DNA of 64,000 nt, from contig NZ_QUNR01000004.1 of NCBI RefSeq assembly GCF_003387535.1, forward strand, positions 124,001 through 188,000. The letters run 5' to 3'. This stretch comes from Paraperlucidibaca baekdonensis (GTDB lineage Bacteria > Pseudomonadota > Gammaproteobacteria > Pseudomonadales > Moraxellaceae). The notes below the pieces were generated by a model. It worked only from the letters and a program-made list of their open reading frames with translations, was not told the DNA's origin and ran no database searches. Positions within the stretch are counted from its first letter, which is position 1; every line of letters starts with the position of its first letter. Made by a program: the position numbers and the translations under genes. Shown here one piece after another: positions 47,073 through 54,915 of the stretch.

Positions 47073-47472
47073 TGCCACGCTGCCTGAGATTCCTAATAAG
47101 CGCTACCTGACTATTGGTGAGGTAAGCGAGCTATGCGATGTGAAATGTCACGTCCTGCGCTATTGGGAGCAAGAATTTCCGTCTCTGAAGCCAGTTAAGC
47201 GGCGCGGTAACCGACGTTATTATCAGCGCACAGATGTGCAACTGATTCGTCGAATCCGAGAACTTTTATACTTCCAGGGCTACACCATTCAAGGCGCGCG
47301 CAGTCAGTTGGCCGAGTCGAAAACCGGACCGCTCACATCCCCATCAACACAAGCCGTGCTTGCACCGGCAGCTAGCAAAAGCCCTGCTGAAAACGCACCA
47401 TTGCAGCGCGTAATCGATGAAATGCTGAGCGATTTAGAGCAAATTGAGCAATTGTTGCGCCAAGATGCTTAA
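47053..47472 (+). CDS. MerR-family regulator next to ihfA
   Basis: The product is about 139 residues, with an N-terminal MerR helix-turn-helix ([28 protein letters not shown]) and wing ([19 protein letters not shown]). A low-complexity linker and a short C-terminal helix ([14 protein letters not shown]) follow. No cysteine-rich metal site is present at the C-terminus. Starts at 47047 and 47053 both lie inside ihfA, out of frame. An ihfA-merR pair followed by tRNA-Pro is conserved in many gammaproteobacteria; its target is unknown to me. Confidence 0.88.
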   Translation: MSITATNATLPEIPNKRYLTIGEVSELCDVKCHVLRYWEQEFPSLKPVKRRGNRRYYQRTDVQLIRRIRELLYFQGYTIQGARSQLAESKTGPLTSPSTQAVLAPAASKSPAENAPLQRVIDEMLSDLEQIEQLLRQDA

Positions 47473-47517
47473 GGCAGGCTAGACATCGAAATCAAATTCA
47501 GTATGATGCGTGCTTCG

Positions 47518-47595
<78 letters not shown>

Positions 47596-47605
47596 ATACT
47601 TTTTT

Positions 47606-47631
47606 AAGCAGCCGCACGGCTGCTTTTTTTT
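47606..47631 (+). terminator. Rho-independent terminator of tRNA-Pro
   Basis: AAGCAGCC and GGCTGCTT form an eight-pair stem around the loop GCAC, directly followed by a run of T (eight in a row including the stem end). It starts 10 bases after the tRNA 3' CCA. Confidence 0.93.
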
Positions 47632-47646
47632 GGCATTTTTTTGGCA
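47630..47646 (+). promoter_or_regulatory. Possible sigma-54 promoter upstream of comEA
   Basis: TTGGCA, then six T, then TGGCA places GG and GC 12 bases apart, the sigma-54 spacing. The -12 element has one mismatch (TGGCA instead of TTGCA). The T-run belongs partly to the tRNA terminator, so chance is a real possibility. A start near 47657 would put the hairpin at 47669-47696 in the leader. Confidence 0.3.
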
Positions 47647-47668
47647 TTCCAGCTTCAGCGTGTCTATA

Positions 47669-47699
47669 CCTTGGAGTGTACCCACACAGTCCAAGGAGG
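47669..47699 (+). promoter_or_regulatory. Leader hairpin burying half of the comEA ribosome site
   Basis: CCTTGGA-GTGT pairs with ACAC-AG-TCCAAGG, giving 11 base pairs with a two-base AG bulge and the loop ACCC. The Shine-Dalgarno AAGGAGG (47693-47699) has its first four bases inside the stem. This geometry is that of a translational switch (temperature, protein or RNA controlled). The fold is seen; regulation is inferred. Confidence 0.55.
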
Positions 47700-47705
47700 A
47701 CGCCC

Positions 47706-48047
47706 ATGTCACACACCATTACAGCCCCTCAGGCATTTATGTCGCGCTGCCAGGCTCTCTTACTAGCAGTGGCTATGTGCGCGCTGCCAGGCTTAGCTCA
47801 AGCGGCTCCGCCGGCTAAGGCAGCACCCGTAGCCACTAAACCGCAGATAGATCGTCTCAACCTAAACCGTGCTAGCCCACAAGAGCTTACCGAGAGACTG
47901 GTGGGTGTGGGGCCGAAAAAAGCGGAAGCGATTGTTGCGTGGCGCAAAGCAAACAAGGGTTTTAAAACCCCGGCTCAGCTGATGGAAGTTAAAGGAATTG
48001 GGCCGGCGCTATATGAGCGCAATAAAGCAATTTTGAGTACCCGTTAG
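47706..48047 (+). CDS. comEA: ComEA-like helix-hairpin-helix DNA-binding protein
   Basis: This 113-residue secreted protein has a signal peptide (about residues 1-36, ending LAQAAP) and a C-terminal pair of helix-hairpin-helix motifs: [29 protein letters not shown] and [12 protein letters not shown]. ComEA binds incoming DNA in the periplasm and pulls it across the outer membrane during transformation. ATG 47706 has AAGGAGG seven bases upstream; a longer in-frame start lies inside the tRNA and is excluded. No other competence gene is near. Confidence 0.88.
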   Translation: MSHTITAPQAFMSRCQALLLAVAMCALPGLAQAAPPAKAAPVATKPQIDRLNLNRASPQELTERLVGVGPKKAEAIVAWRKANKGFKTPAQLMEVKGIGPALYERNKAILSTR

Positions 48048-48442
48048 GCGTTATTGTCTGACAATTTTGAGGCGTAGTGCATTTTATCGACCGATGAAGT
48101 GCACTTGTCAAAAGCGCGGTTATTTTCTTGGCCCACTCTGCGTGTGGTTTCGATAAATACTCGGTTGACAAATTTATCTTATTGTTTTTAAACATATTTA
48201 GCATGCTGTATATTTTTTGACCAATCTGTGTAAGTTTACGTAACTGCTGCATGAAATGCCTCTCGGTGAGTGATATCAACAGAGTTATCCACAGTTTTTG
48301 TGGACAACTCGTGAAGCCTAGTCATAGTGCGGCGATTGATCGACTGACTGTTCTGGCAGCTGAATTTTCTGTTCAGGCGAGCTATGCTGAAGCGTGATTT
48401 TTTCGTGCTTTAACTAAACGCGTGTTAAGAAGAGGGTTCAGT
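48048..48442 (+). other. 395-base AT-rich intergenic region without a convincing gene
   Basis: This stretch is markedly richer in A and T than its surroundings, especially 48160-48235. It holds a small hairpin after comEA (ATTGT-CTG-ACAAT near 48053-48065), the inverted repeat AGTGCA/TGCACT near 48076-48103, and two inverted DnaA boxes at 48285-48307. A minus-strand ORF of 87 codons (start 48252) crosses it but runs into comEA antisense and is doubtful. Confidence 0.7.
48282..48310. promoter_or_regulatory. Inverted pair of DnaA boxes
   Basis: TTATCCACA (48285-48293), a perfect consensus DnaA box, faces TGTGGACAA (48299-48307), the complement of TTGTCCACA. They lie within a 12-base inverted repeat, GAGTTATCCACA/TGTGGACAACTC, with one mismatch and a five-base spacer. 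An AT-rich stretch lies 50-120 bases to the left. Such pairs occur in origins, in DnaA-titration sites and in DnaA-regulated promoters; which applies is open. Confidence 0.7.
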
Positions 48443-49678
48443 TTGCTCAATCGCCTATGGCTAAGTTTTTTCTTTATTACGGTGCTTTGTGTTGCTTACC
48501 AAAGCGTTATGCTTGGCGACATCGATAGCAGCAGTCGTGTGGTGGCTGCGTGGTTCGCTGCAGCGCAAGTAAGCGTTGAGATAAGCATTGGCTTGATCGG
48601 TTTAATGACGCTCTGGTTAGGCCTGTTTAAGGTCGCCGAGCACGCCGGCTTAATCCGTGTACTCGGCCGTGGCCTAACCCCGCTGTTCTCCAAGCTAATG
48701 CCTGAGGTGCCGAAAGGTCATCCGGCATTAGGCGCGATGACGATGAACTTATCTGCCAATGTATTGGGGCTTGATAACGCCGCCACGCCCTTAGGCCTGA
48801 AGGCCATGCATGAGCTACAAACGCTGAACCCTGAGCCTGAGCGCGCAACCAAAGCGCAAGCCTTATTTTTAGTGATCAATGCCTCATCGGTAACGCTTAT
48901 TCCAGTCAGTGTGTTTTTGTATCGCGCACAGCAGGGCGCCGCTGACCCGGCTAGCGTGTTTCTGCCAATTTTAATGGCGACCTCGATGTCGACGGTCGTC
49001 GGCGTCACGGCATATTGTCTCAGCCAGAGAATCGCCTTGTTTAATCGCGTGGTTTTCGCTTACGCGGCGGGCTTTGCTTTATTGTTAGCGGGGCTTATTA
49101 CCTGGGTGTCGCAATGGCCCGCCAGTGACATGGGCGCTAACTCTGGCGCGCTTGGTAACGGTCTACTGATCGCCGTTGTGGTGCTCTTTCTTGCCTGTGG
49201 TTTTTGGCGAAAGCAGCCCGTATATGATCAATTTATTGATGGTGCGAAAGAGGGTTTTAAAACCGCCATTGGCTTAATTCCTTACCTATTGGCGATGTTA
49301 GTCGCGATTGCAGGTTTGCGCGCCAGTGGTGCCTTAGACGCTGCATTAGCCGGTGCGGCATGGCTTGCCATGCAGCTTGGCCTGGCTACAGACTTCATTC
49401 CAGCGCTGACGACTGCCTTGATGAAGCCACTATCTGGCAGTGGTGCGCGCGCCATGATGCTCGAGACGATGCAGGCGTATGGCGTTGATAGTTTTCCTGC
49501 GCTGGTGGCTGCAACGGTACAAGGCTCGAGTGAAACCACGTTTTATGTGGTGGCGGTGTATTACGGCGTTATTGGGGTGAAGCGGGATCGAGGCGCGCTA
49601 GCGTGTGGTTTGTTGGCGGACCTGGCCGGTGTATCGACGGCGATTTATGCCTGCTACGTATTTTTCCCGCCCAGTTAA
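48443..49678 (+). CDS. SpmA/SpmB-like nucleoside-recognition (Gate) domain membrane protein
   Basis: The product (about 411 residues) is an integral membrane protein in which two Gate-type halves, separate as SpmA and SpmB in Bacillus, are joined. The first half has GHPALGAMTMNLSANVLGLDNAATPLG and the second has the SpmB-like SGSGARAMMLETM and VQGSSETTFYVVAVYYG. Eight or more hydrophobic segments are visible. Transport function is unproven. The start is probably TTG 48443, with AGAGGG six bases upstream; the longer GTG at 48422 lacks a ribosome site. Confidence 0.82.
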   Translation: MLNRLWLSFFFITVLCVAYQSVMLGDIDSSSRVVAAWFAAAQVSVEISIGLIGLMTLWLGLFKVAEHAGLIRVLGRGLTPLFSKLMPEVPKGHPALGAMTMNLSANVLGLDNAATPLGLKAMHELQTLNPEPERATKAQALFLVINASSVTLIPVSVFLYRAQQGAADPASVFLPILMATSMSTVVGVTAYCLSQRIALFNRVVFAYAAGFALLLAGLITWVSQWPASDMGANSGALGNGLLIAVVVLFLACGFWRKQPVYDQFIDGAKEGFKTAIGLIPYLLAMLVAIAGLRASGALDAALAGAAWLAMQLGLATDFIPALTTALMKPLSGSGARAMMLETMQAYGVDSFPALVAATVQGSSETTFYVVAVYYGVIGVKRDRGALACGLLADLAGVSTAIYACYVFFPPS

Positions 49679-49751
49679 GTGCTGATATCTCGCCTCTACA
49701 CAGCTGCACTGCTACCATCGCAGCTGTTTATTTGCACAACTAGGATTATTT

Positions 49752-50564
49752 ATGCGTCGTGTGGTGTTTAACCAAAAAGGTGGTGTCGGTAAATCGAGCA
49801 TTACCGTAAATCTCGCCGCTATCAGCGCGCAGCGTGGTTTAAAAACGCTGATTATTGACCTTGACCCACAATGCAACGCGACGCAGTACTTATTGGGTGA
49901 GGCCGCGGAATTTAGCCGTGATAAACCCGAGTTGTCGCCAAATATTGGTCAGTTTTTCGCACAATCATTGGCCTTTCGCGCCAAAGAGCGGCCACTCTCT
50001 GAGTTTGTGCATGCCACGGCGTTCAAGCAGCTGTATTTAATTCCATCTAATCCTGAGTTGCGAGAAATTGAGCATTTGCTCGAGAGTAAACACAAGATTT
50101 ATAAGCTCTCGGCGGCACTGAAGGCACTTAGCGACACGTATGATGCGATTTATATTGATACGCCGCCGGCCTTTAACTTCTATACCTTATCGGCATTGAT
50201 TGCAGCGGAGCGTTGCTTGATTCCGTTTGATTGTGATGCGTTCTCGCGTCGGGCGTTATACACCTTGCTGGAAAACGTCGATGAGACCTGCAAGGACCAT
50301 AATGCGGAGCTGCAAGTAGAGGGCATTGTTATTAATCAGTTTCAGCCGCGCGCGGCGTTGCCAAAGAAGTTGGTCGCTGAGCTCAAAGCCGAGGGCCTGC
50401 CCATATTAGATCCGCCGCTATCCGCCTCTGTTATCATGCGCGAGTCTCACCAGCGCTGCCTGCCGCTGATTAGTTGCGCCCCAAAACACAAGCTAACGAG
50501 TGAGTTTGAGGCGTTATTTGATGCGCTTAACTCCGATCAAGGCGGCGTTAAGGCCTTAAAGTAA
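49752..50564 (+). CDS. Orphan ParA-family ATPase
   Basis: The 270-residue product is a deviant Walker ATPase: FNQKGGVGKSSITVNLA near residues 5-21, with the signature lysine, then LIIDLDPQCNATQYL and YIDTPPAFNFYTLSALIAAE. No ParB gene or obvious parS site is adjacent, and the protein lacks the N-terminal helix-turn-helix of plasmid ParA. Orphan ParA-like proteins position various cargoes such as chemotaxis arrays, so its cargo is unknown. It ends 28 bases inside the phrB 3' end on the other strand. Confidence 0.85.
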   Translation: MRRVVFNQKGGVGKSSITVNLAAISAQRGLKTLIIDLDPQCNATQYLLGEAAEFSRDKPELSPNIGQFFAQSLAFRAKERPLSEFVHATAFKQLYLIPSNPELREIEHLLESKHKIYKLSAALKALSDTYDAIYIDTPPAFNFYTLSALIAAERCLIPFDCDAFSRRALYTLLENVDETCKDHNAELQVEGIVINQFQPRAALPKKLVAELKAEGLPILDPPLSASVIMRESHQRCLPLISCAPKHKLTSEFEALFDALNSDQGGVKALK

Positions 50565-51970
50565 GCCAGTGTATCGAGTCGTGCTTTGCCATGATCGACA
50601 ATGGGCAGCGGGTACGCCAAGCGTACATCGCGGCCTTTAGCATGGGGCTCATGGATACGTTTGGCATCGAGGTGTGCAAGCTCAGGCACAAATTGACGAA
50701 TAAACGCACCGTCGGGGTCGCATTTTTTACTTTGTAAAAATGGGTTAAAAATCCGGAAATATGGTGCGGCATCATTTCCCGTTGATGCACTCCATTGCCA
50801 GCCGCCATTGTTGGCTGATAAATCGCCATCAATAAGTTGCTGCATGAAATAGCGTTCGCCAAGCCGCCAATCAATAAACAAGTCTTTGGTTAAAAACATC
50901 GCAACAATCATGCGTAAGCGATTATGCATCCAGCCGGTTTCATTAAGCTGACGCATGGCCGCATCGACAATAGGGAAGCCCGTTTGGCCGGCGCACCAGG
51001 CGGCAAAATGAGCCTCATGGGTTGACCACGGCAACCTGTCTGTATCGCGCTTAAATGCTTGGTGACGACACACGTGTGGAAAGCCGGTCAAGATATGCTT
51101 ATAAAAGTCACGCCAACACAGCTCGCTAATCCATGTATCGAGGCCCTGCTGATCGGCATGATGGCGCTTGTGCTGCTCGGCGGCGACAAGGCATTGACGC
51201 GCAGACAGCACGCCGGCTGCCAAATACGGCGATAGCGTGCTTGTGCCATTGATGGCGGGGAAGTCGCGCTGATCTTTGTAACGTCGGCCATCATCCGCAA
51301 TGAACTGAGCTAAGCGCTTATGCGCCTCGCGCTCGCCAACCGGCCACAGGGTGTCGAGTAATGGCTGCCTAGCGTCACGCGCCAAGCCCGGCGCACTGGC
51401 ACTAAGCGCAGTACTTTGTATCGCTGGCGCCGGGCGTTTGCTTGGCGGTGGCAACAGTTGCACTTGATGCGCAGCGAGCTGTGCCAGCCAATTGCGTTTA
51501 AACGGCGTAAATACCGTATAAAAACGGCCATCACCCGTGAGCACCTGACCGGGCGTAATGATGCAACTGTCGTGAAGCCAGTGAGTGGCAATGCCTTGTG
51601 CATGCAGGCCTTGCTGCAGGTGCTTGTCGCGCGCTTGCTCATTGAGCTCATAGGCTTCGTGTGCGTACAGGGCGCTCACCTGATGTGACTGACACCACGC
51701 CACGATCTCGGGCACGAGAGTCGCGTAGTCATTGGCCTCAATCACCACAAGTGCGATGTTTAGCTCGGCGAGGCTAGTTGCCAAGGCGCGAAGCTGGCGC
51801 CATTCGAAGTCTTGGCGCACCAAGGACATATCATGCTGTCGCCATTGCCCTGGGGTGTAGGCATATAGCGCAGTGACCTGCGCCTGCGAATCATCACAGG
51901 CACGATGTAAGGCTGGATGATCAGCCAAGCGCAGATCATTTCTTAACCAAACAACACGATGCTCAGCCAC
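50537..51970 (-). CDS. phrB: Deoxyribodipyrimidine photolyase (class I CPD type)
   Basis: PhrB repairs cyclobutane pyrimidine dimers using blue light. The N-terminal alpha/beta antenna domain starts HRVVWLRNDLRLADHPAL. The FAD domain has NGTSTLSPYLAAGVLSAR, ELCWRDFYKHIL and the signature NNGGWQWSASTGNDAAPYF. Length is 477 residues from GTG 51970, which shares bases with the litR stop (TAGTG), implying coupled translation. It is the last gene of the light-response cluster. Confidence 0.94.
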   Translation of the reverse strand: MAEHRVVWLRNDLRLADHPALHRACDDSQAQVTALYAYTPGQWRQHDMSLVRQDFEWRQLRALATSLAELNIALVVIEANDYATLVPEIVAWCQSHQVSALYAHEAYELNEQARDKHLQQGLHAQGIATHWLHDSCIITPGQVLTGDGRFYTVFTPFKRNWLAQLAAHQVQLLPPPSKRPAPAIQSTALSASAPGLARDARQPLLDTLWPVGEREAHKRLAQFIADDGRRYKDQRDFPAINGTSTLSPYLAAGVLSARQCLVAAEQHKRHHADQQGLDTWISELCWRDFYKHILTGFPHVCRHQAFKRDTDRLPWSTHEAHFAAWCAGQTGFPIVDAAMRQLNETGWMHNRLRMIVAMFLTKDLFIDWRLGERYFMQQLIDGDLSANNGGWQWSASTGNDAAPYFRIFNPFLQSKKCDPDGAFIRQFVPELAHLDAKRIHEPHAKGRDVRLAYPLPIVDHGKARLDTLAYFKALTPP

Positions 51971-52917
51971 TACGAGTCGACTCCATGCACGCGGCGCCAT
52001 GCCAGCACCGCCTGACTCATGCTTTTCAGGTCATGCATAAAGCTGACTGCCTCGACGGTGCGACGGGTTGAGCGAAGCGCCGCGCCGCCACCCCAGATAT
52101 CCACCGCCAGTGGCAGGCGAAAGCGCAACTCTTCCAGGTAGTTGACGGCATTGCTCGCCGGATACGACGCGCTAAACGAAACCGCGACAATATTCATTTT
52201 GTGACGTGATACCGCTTGGCCAACATCGCGCACTGGCATTTGTGCGCCGTAGCAGACAGCATCCACGTTATCCAAGCGCAGCATGGCCTCGACCATGAGG
52301 ATGCCTAAGGTGTGCGTCTCCTCTGGCGGCGTTGTCAGCAAAATCCGTGGCGGCTTGGTGGGCTCTCGCAAGTTACCGATAGCTTGGCGGACTAAGTTTT
52401 GCACTTGTTCGGTAAACAAATGCTCTTCGTGGATCTCAAGCTGACCACGTACCCATGCGTCACCGACAATGACGTTGGCGTGTTGCAAGAAGTCGATGAT
52501 GAAGCTTTGCAGGCCCATTTTAATGAGCTGGTGCGAGAGATAGTCCCGCAACTGCGCCGGATCGCGCGAACGTAAGGCCTCGAGCAGTTCAACCTCAAGG
52601 TTTTTGGGAATGTCTTTACCAATCTTACTTTGCGCGCGTAGCAAGCGCTCCAGCTCAGGTATTTCATGCGCCATGATTTTGCCGGGTCGAAAACCATGAT
52701 CAATCAGGCGGCGCAACAATCGAAGCTTGGCGACTTGCTCCATCGGGTAAATTCGGTCGCCTTGGGCATCACGCTCCGGCGCTGGAAAGCCATAACGGCG
52801 CTCCCACATCCGTAGCAGTTCTTTGGATACGCCAGTTTCGCGTTCAACCGCATTAATCGGCAAGAGGACGGGTTCGTCGTCGTTGCTTGAAATCGTGCGA
52901 GTAGCTTCTGCGTTCAT
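51970..52917 (-). CDS. LitR/CarH-type B12-dependent MerR photoregulator
   Basis: The protein (315 residues) has a MerR helix-turn-helix at about 18-85 (INAVERETGVSKELLRMWERRYGFP), a helical B12-contact domain, and a Rossmann B12 domain from about 190. The CarH hallmarks are present: W155-X9-E165-H166, and E200-x-H202-x-x-G205, where His202 would be the lower cobalt ligand. CarH/LitR with adenosylcobalamin represses in the dark and falls apart in light. The gene is between cfa and phrB. Adenosylcobalamin use and light response are inferred. Confidence 0.88.
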   Translation of the reverse strand: MNAEATRTISSNDDEPVLLPINAVERETGVSKELLRMWERRYGFPAPERDAQGDRIYPMEQVAKLRLLRRLIDHGFRPGKIMAHEIPELERLLRAQSKIGKDIPKNLEVELLEALRSRDPAQLRDYLSHQLIKMGLQSFIIDFLQHANVIVGDAWVRGQLEIHEEHLFTEQVQNLVRQAIGNLREPTKPPRILLTTPPEETHTLGILMVEAMLRLDNVDAVCYGAQMPVRDVGQAVSRHKMNIVAVSFSASYPASNAVNYLEELRFRLPLAVDIWGGGAALRSTRRTVEAVSFMHDLKSMSQAVLAWRRVHGVDS

Positions 52918-52948
52918 GTCGATCTCCTGATGCCCTGTAGGCAGTTAG

Positions 52949-54163
52949 TTACGATTTACTCAAAATGACTTGGCAAACATCGGTACGGCCTGAGTCGAAA
53001 CCCGCTTCGCAATAGGCGTAATAAAACCGCCAAATGCGTTGAAAGGCTTGATCAAACCCTTGTTGCTCGATGGTATCTAAATGCACCTCAAACTCGTCAC
53101 GCCAGCGTCGCAAGGTTTCCGCATAATCGCGGCCGAAAAAGCGCCGTGATTCAACGAGCAATGATGCTTTGGCAGCTTGCTCATCGATGGCATTGGGCGA
53201 CAACAACATGCCGCCGGGGAAAATGTATTGCTGAATAAAGTCCGTGCCGGTGGCATAGCTTTCAAAGCGTTCATTAGCGATGGTGATGGCCTGAATGCCC
53301 GCCTTGCCACCGGGCTTCAGCAGTCGTTGAATTTGGCCAAAGTAAGAGGGCCAGAATTGCTGACCAACAGCCTCAATCATCTCAATGGAGGCAATGGCAT
53401 CGAAGCGACCTTTGACATCGCGATAGTCTTGGAAGCGAAACTCACAGAGGCCTTCAATATCAGTGCCTTTAACACGCTCACGTGCCCATTTAAGCTGCTC
53501 TTGTGACAGCGAAATGCCCGTGATACGAACGCCACGCGTGCGGGCGGCATGCTCAGCAAAGCCCCCCCAACCACAGCCAATTTCTAGAATATGGTCGCCA
53601 GCTTGCACATTGAGCTGATCAAGCAAATGCTCATATTTAGCGGTTTGTGCTTGCTCTAGCGTCATGTCGGCACCATCAAAGAGCGCCGAGGAGTAAGTCA
53701 TGCTGCGATCGAGCCAGAGCTTGTAAAAGTCATTCCCTAGGTCATAGTGCGCATGAATATTTTTCTTGCTGCCTTTACGGGTGTTGCGATTTCCTAGGAA
53801 GTGTTTGATTTTATAAAATAAAGTGCCCCAGAAATTACCGTAAAATGCTTGCGTGAGGGCATCTTCATTGGCCATGGCCAGCAGCAGCAGGGCGGCAATA
53901 TCGGGAAGTTCGATTTTTTTATCGCGATAGGCCTCGGCTAGGCCGATGTCACCAGCGCGCAGAATTTGGCTGCAAGCAGACCAATCATTGATGATTAATG
54001 TGGCATTGATGCCTGGCGTTTTGCCGCCAAAATCACGACGGCTTCCGTCAGGAAATTGCACCGTCATGACGCCAACTTGCAGACGATCAAATAAAGAAAT
54101 TAGCAGGCGGGCCATAGCCGGTGCGCGTGATAGGTCAATAGAATGTGAGGCAGAGGCGTTCAT
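52949..54163 (-). CDS. cfa: Cyclopropane-fatty-acyl-phospholipid synthase family methyltransferase
   Basis: The enzyme (404 residues) methylates unsaturated phospholipid acyl chains with SAM. Visible motifs are HAHYDLGNDFYKLWLDRSMTYS, the SAM site LEIGCGWGGFAEHAA, and the C-terminal FPGGMLLSPNAID. ATG 54163 overlaps the DUF1365 stop as ATGA; the longer in-frame ORF into DUF1365 is rejected. In Rhodobacter, Cfa-like enzymes in singlet-oxygen-induced clusters make methylated or furan fatty acids rather than cyclopropanes, so the exact product is uncertain. Confidence 0.9.
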   Translation of the reverse strand: MNASASHSIDLSRAPAMARLLISLFDRLQVGVMTVQFPDGSRRDFGGKTPGINATLIINDWSACSQILRAGDIGLAEAYRDKKIELPDIAALLLLAMANEDALTQAFYGNFWGTLFYKIKHFLGNRNTRKGSKKNIHAHYDLGNDFYKLWLDRSMTYSSALFDGADMTLEQAQTAKYEHLLDQLNVQAGDHILEIGCGWGGFAEHAARTRGVRITGISLSQEQLKWARERVKGTDIEGLCEFRFQDYRDVKGRFDAIASIEMIEAVGQQFWPSYFGQIQRLLKPGGKAGIQAITIANERFESYATGTDFIQQYIFPGGMLLSPNAIDEQAAKASLLVESRRFFGRDYAETLRRWRDEFEVHLDTIEQQGFDQAFQRIWRFYYAYCEAGFDSGRTDVCQVILSKS

Positions 54164-54915
54164 CGTGTGGTCTCCAGCGAAGGGGGGGATGGTTTGCGGT
54201 GAAAGGTCACGCCTTTCAACCAGAGTCGTAGCGCTTGCCAATGAATGCGCCACACCACCATCACGGTGGTCCATCCAAGCTGCATCAGCGTTGTCAGTAT
54301 GTGTTGATCAGTGAGCTCGCAGGCTTTGCCACTCACGTAAGTTTTCAGGGCCAGTACATCAGCTTGCCAATAATCGATGGCGACGCGACGTGTTTGTGCA
54401 CTGCCGGTGAAACGAAAACGGTACTCACCACTAACGGGATAAAACGGCGAGACGTGAAAAACTTTCTCGCTGTGCAGTGCCGTGGCATCGGTAATGACCG
54501 CCTGATCCGGTGCTTGAAGCAAATACCGATGTTGCTCGCCGAACGTGTTGCGCACCTCGCACAACACCGCGCGCAATTGACCCTGGCGATCGTGGCCATA
54601 CCAGAAGCTCACAGGGTTGAAGACATAGCCAAAAATACGCGGCATGGCTTGCAAATAGATTTCGCCATCAACGGCGGTGGCACCATGTTTGGTAAACAAT
54701 GTGCGAATCCATTGCTGGGCATCGACGCCGTCGCCATGATCTTTTTCATGCCAAGAAAAAAGATTCCAACGGTTGACGCTAAACAGACGTGAGGCCAGCT
54801 GCTGACGTTGCGAGAGCGGGAAGCAGATAAAGAAGCTGTTATAGACGAAGGCGTTTTGCTTCTCGCCAAGCCGTGCATGACCTACTCGACCTTTATATAG
54901 CCAAGGTTTATTCAT
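54160..54915 (-). CDS. DUF1365 family protein
   Basis: This 251-residue protein of unknown biochemical function nearly always occurs between a flavin oxidoreductase and a Cfa-like enzyme. Recognisable parts are LYKGRVGHARLGEKQNAFVYNSF at the start, PRIFGYVFNPVSFWYGHD in the middle and KVFHVSPFYPVSGEYRF. No catalytic motif is evident to me. It overlaps both neighbours by four bases. It is probably part of the same lipid-modifying pathway. Confidence 0.9.
   Translation of the reverse strand: MNKPWLYKGRVGHARLGEKQNAFVYNSFFICFPLSQRQQLASRLFSVNRWNLFSWHEKDHGDGVDAQQWIRTLFTKHGATAVDGEIYLQAMPRIFGYVFNPVSFWYGHDRQGQLRAVLCEVRNTFGEQHRYLLQAPDQAVITDATALHSEKVFHVSPFYPVSGEYRFRFTGSAQTRRVAIDYWQADVLALKTYVSGKACELTDQHILTTLMQLGWTTVMVVWRIHWQALRLWLKGVTFHRKPSPPSLETTR

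Noticed and set aside
49752-50564. Chromosome or plasmid partition locus
   Set aside because: No parB gene and no repeated parS-like sites nearby; the neighbours are ordinary chromosomal genes.
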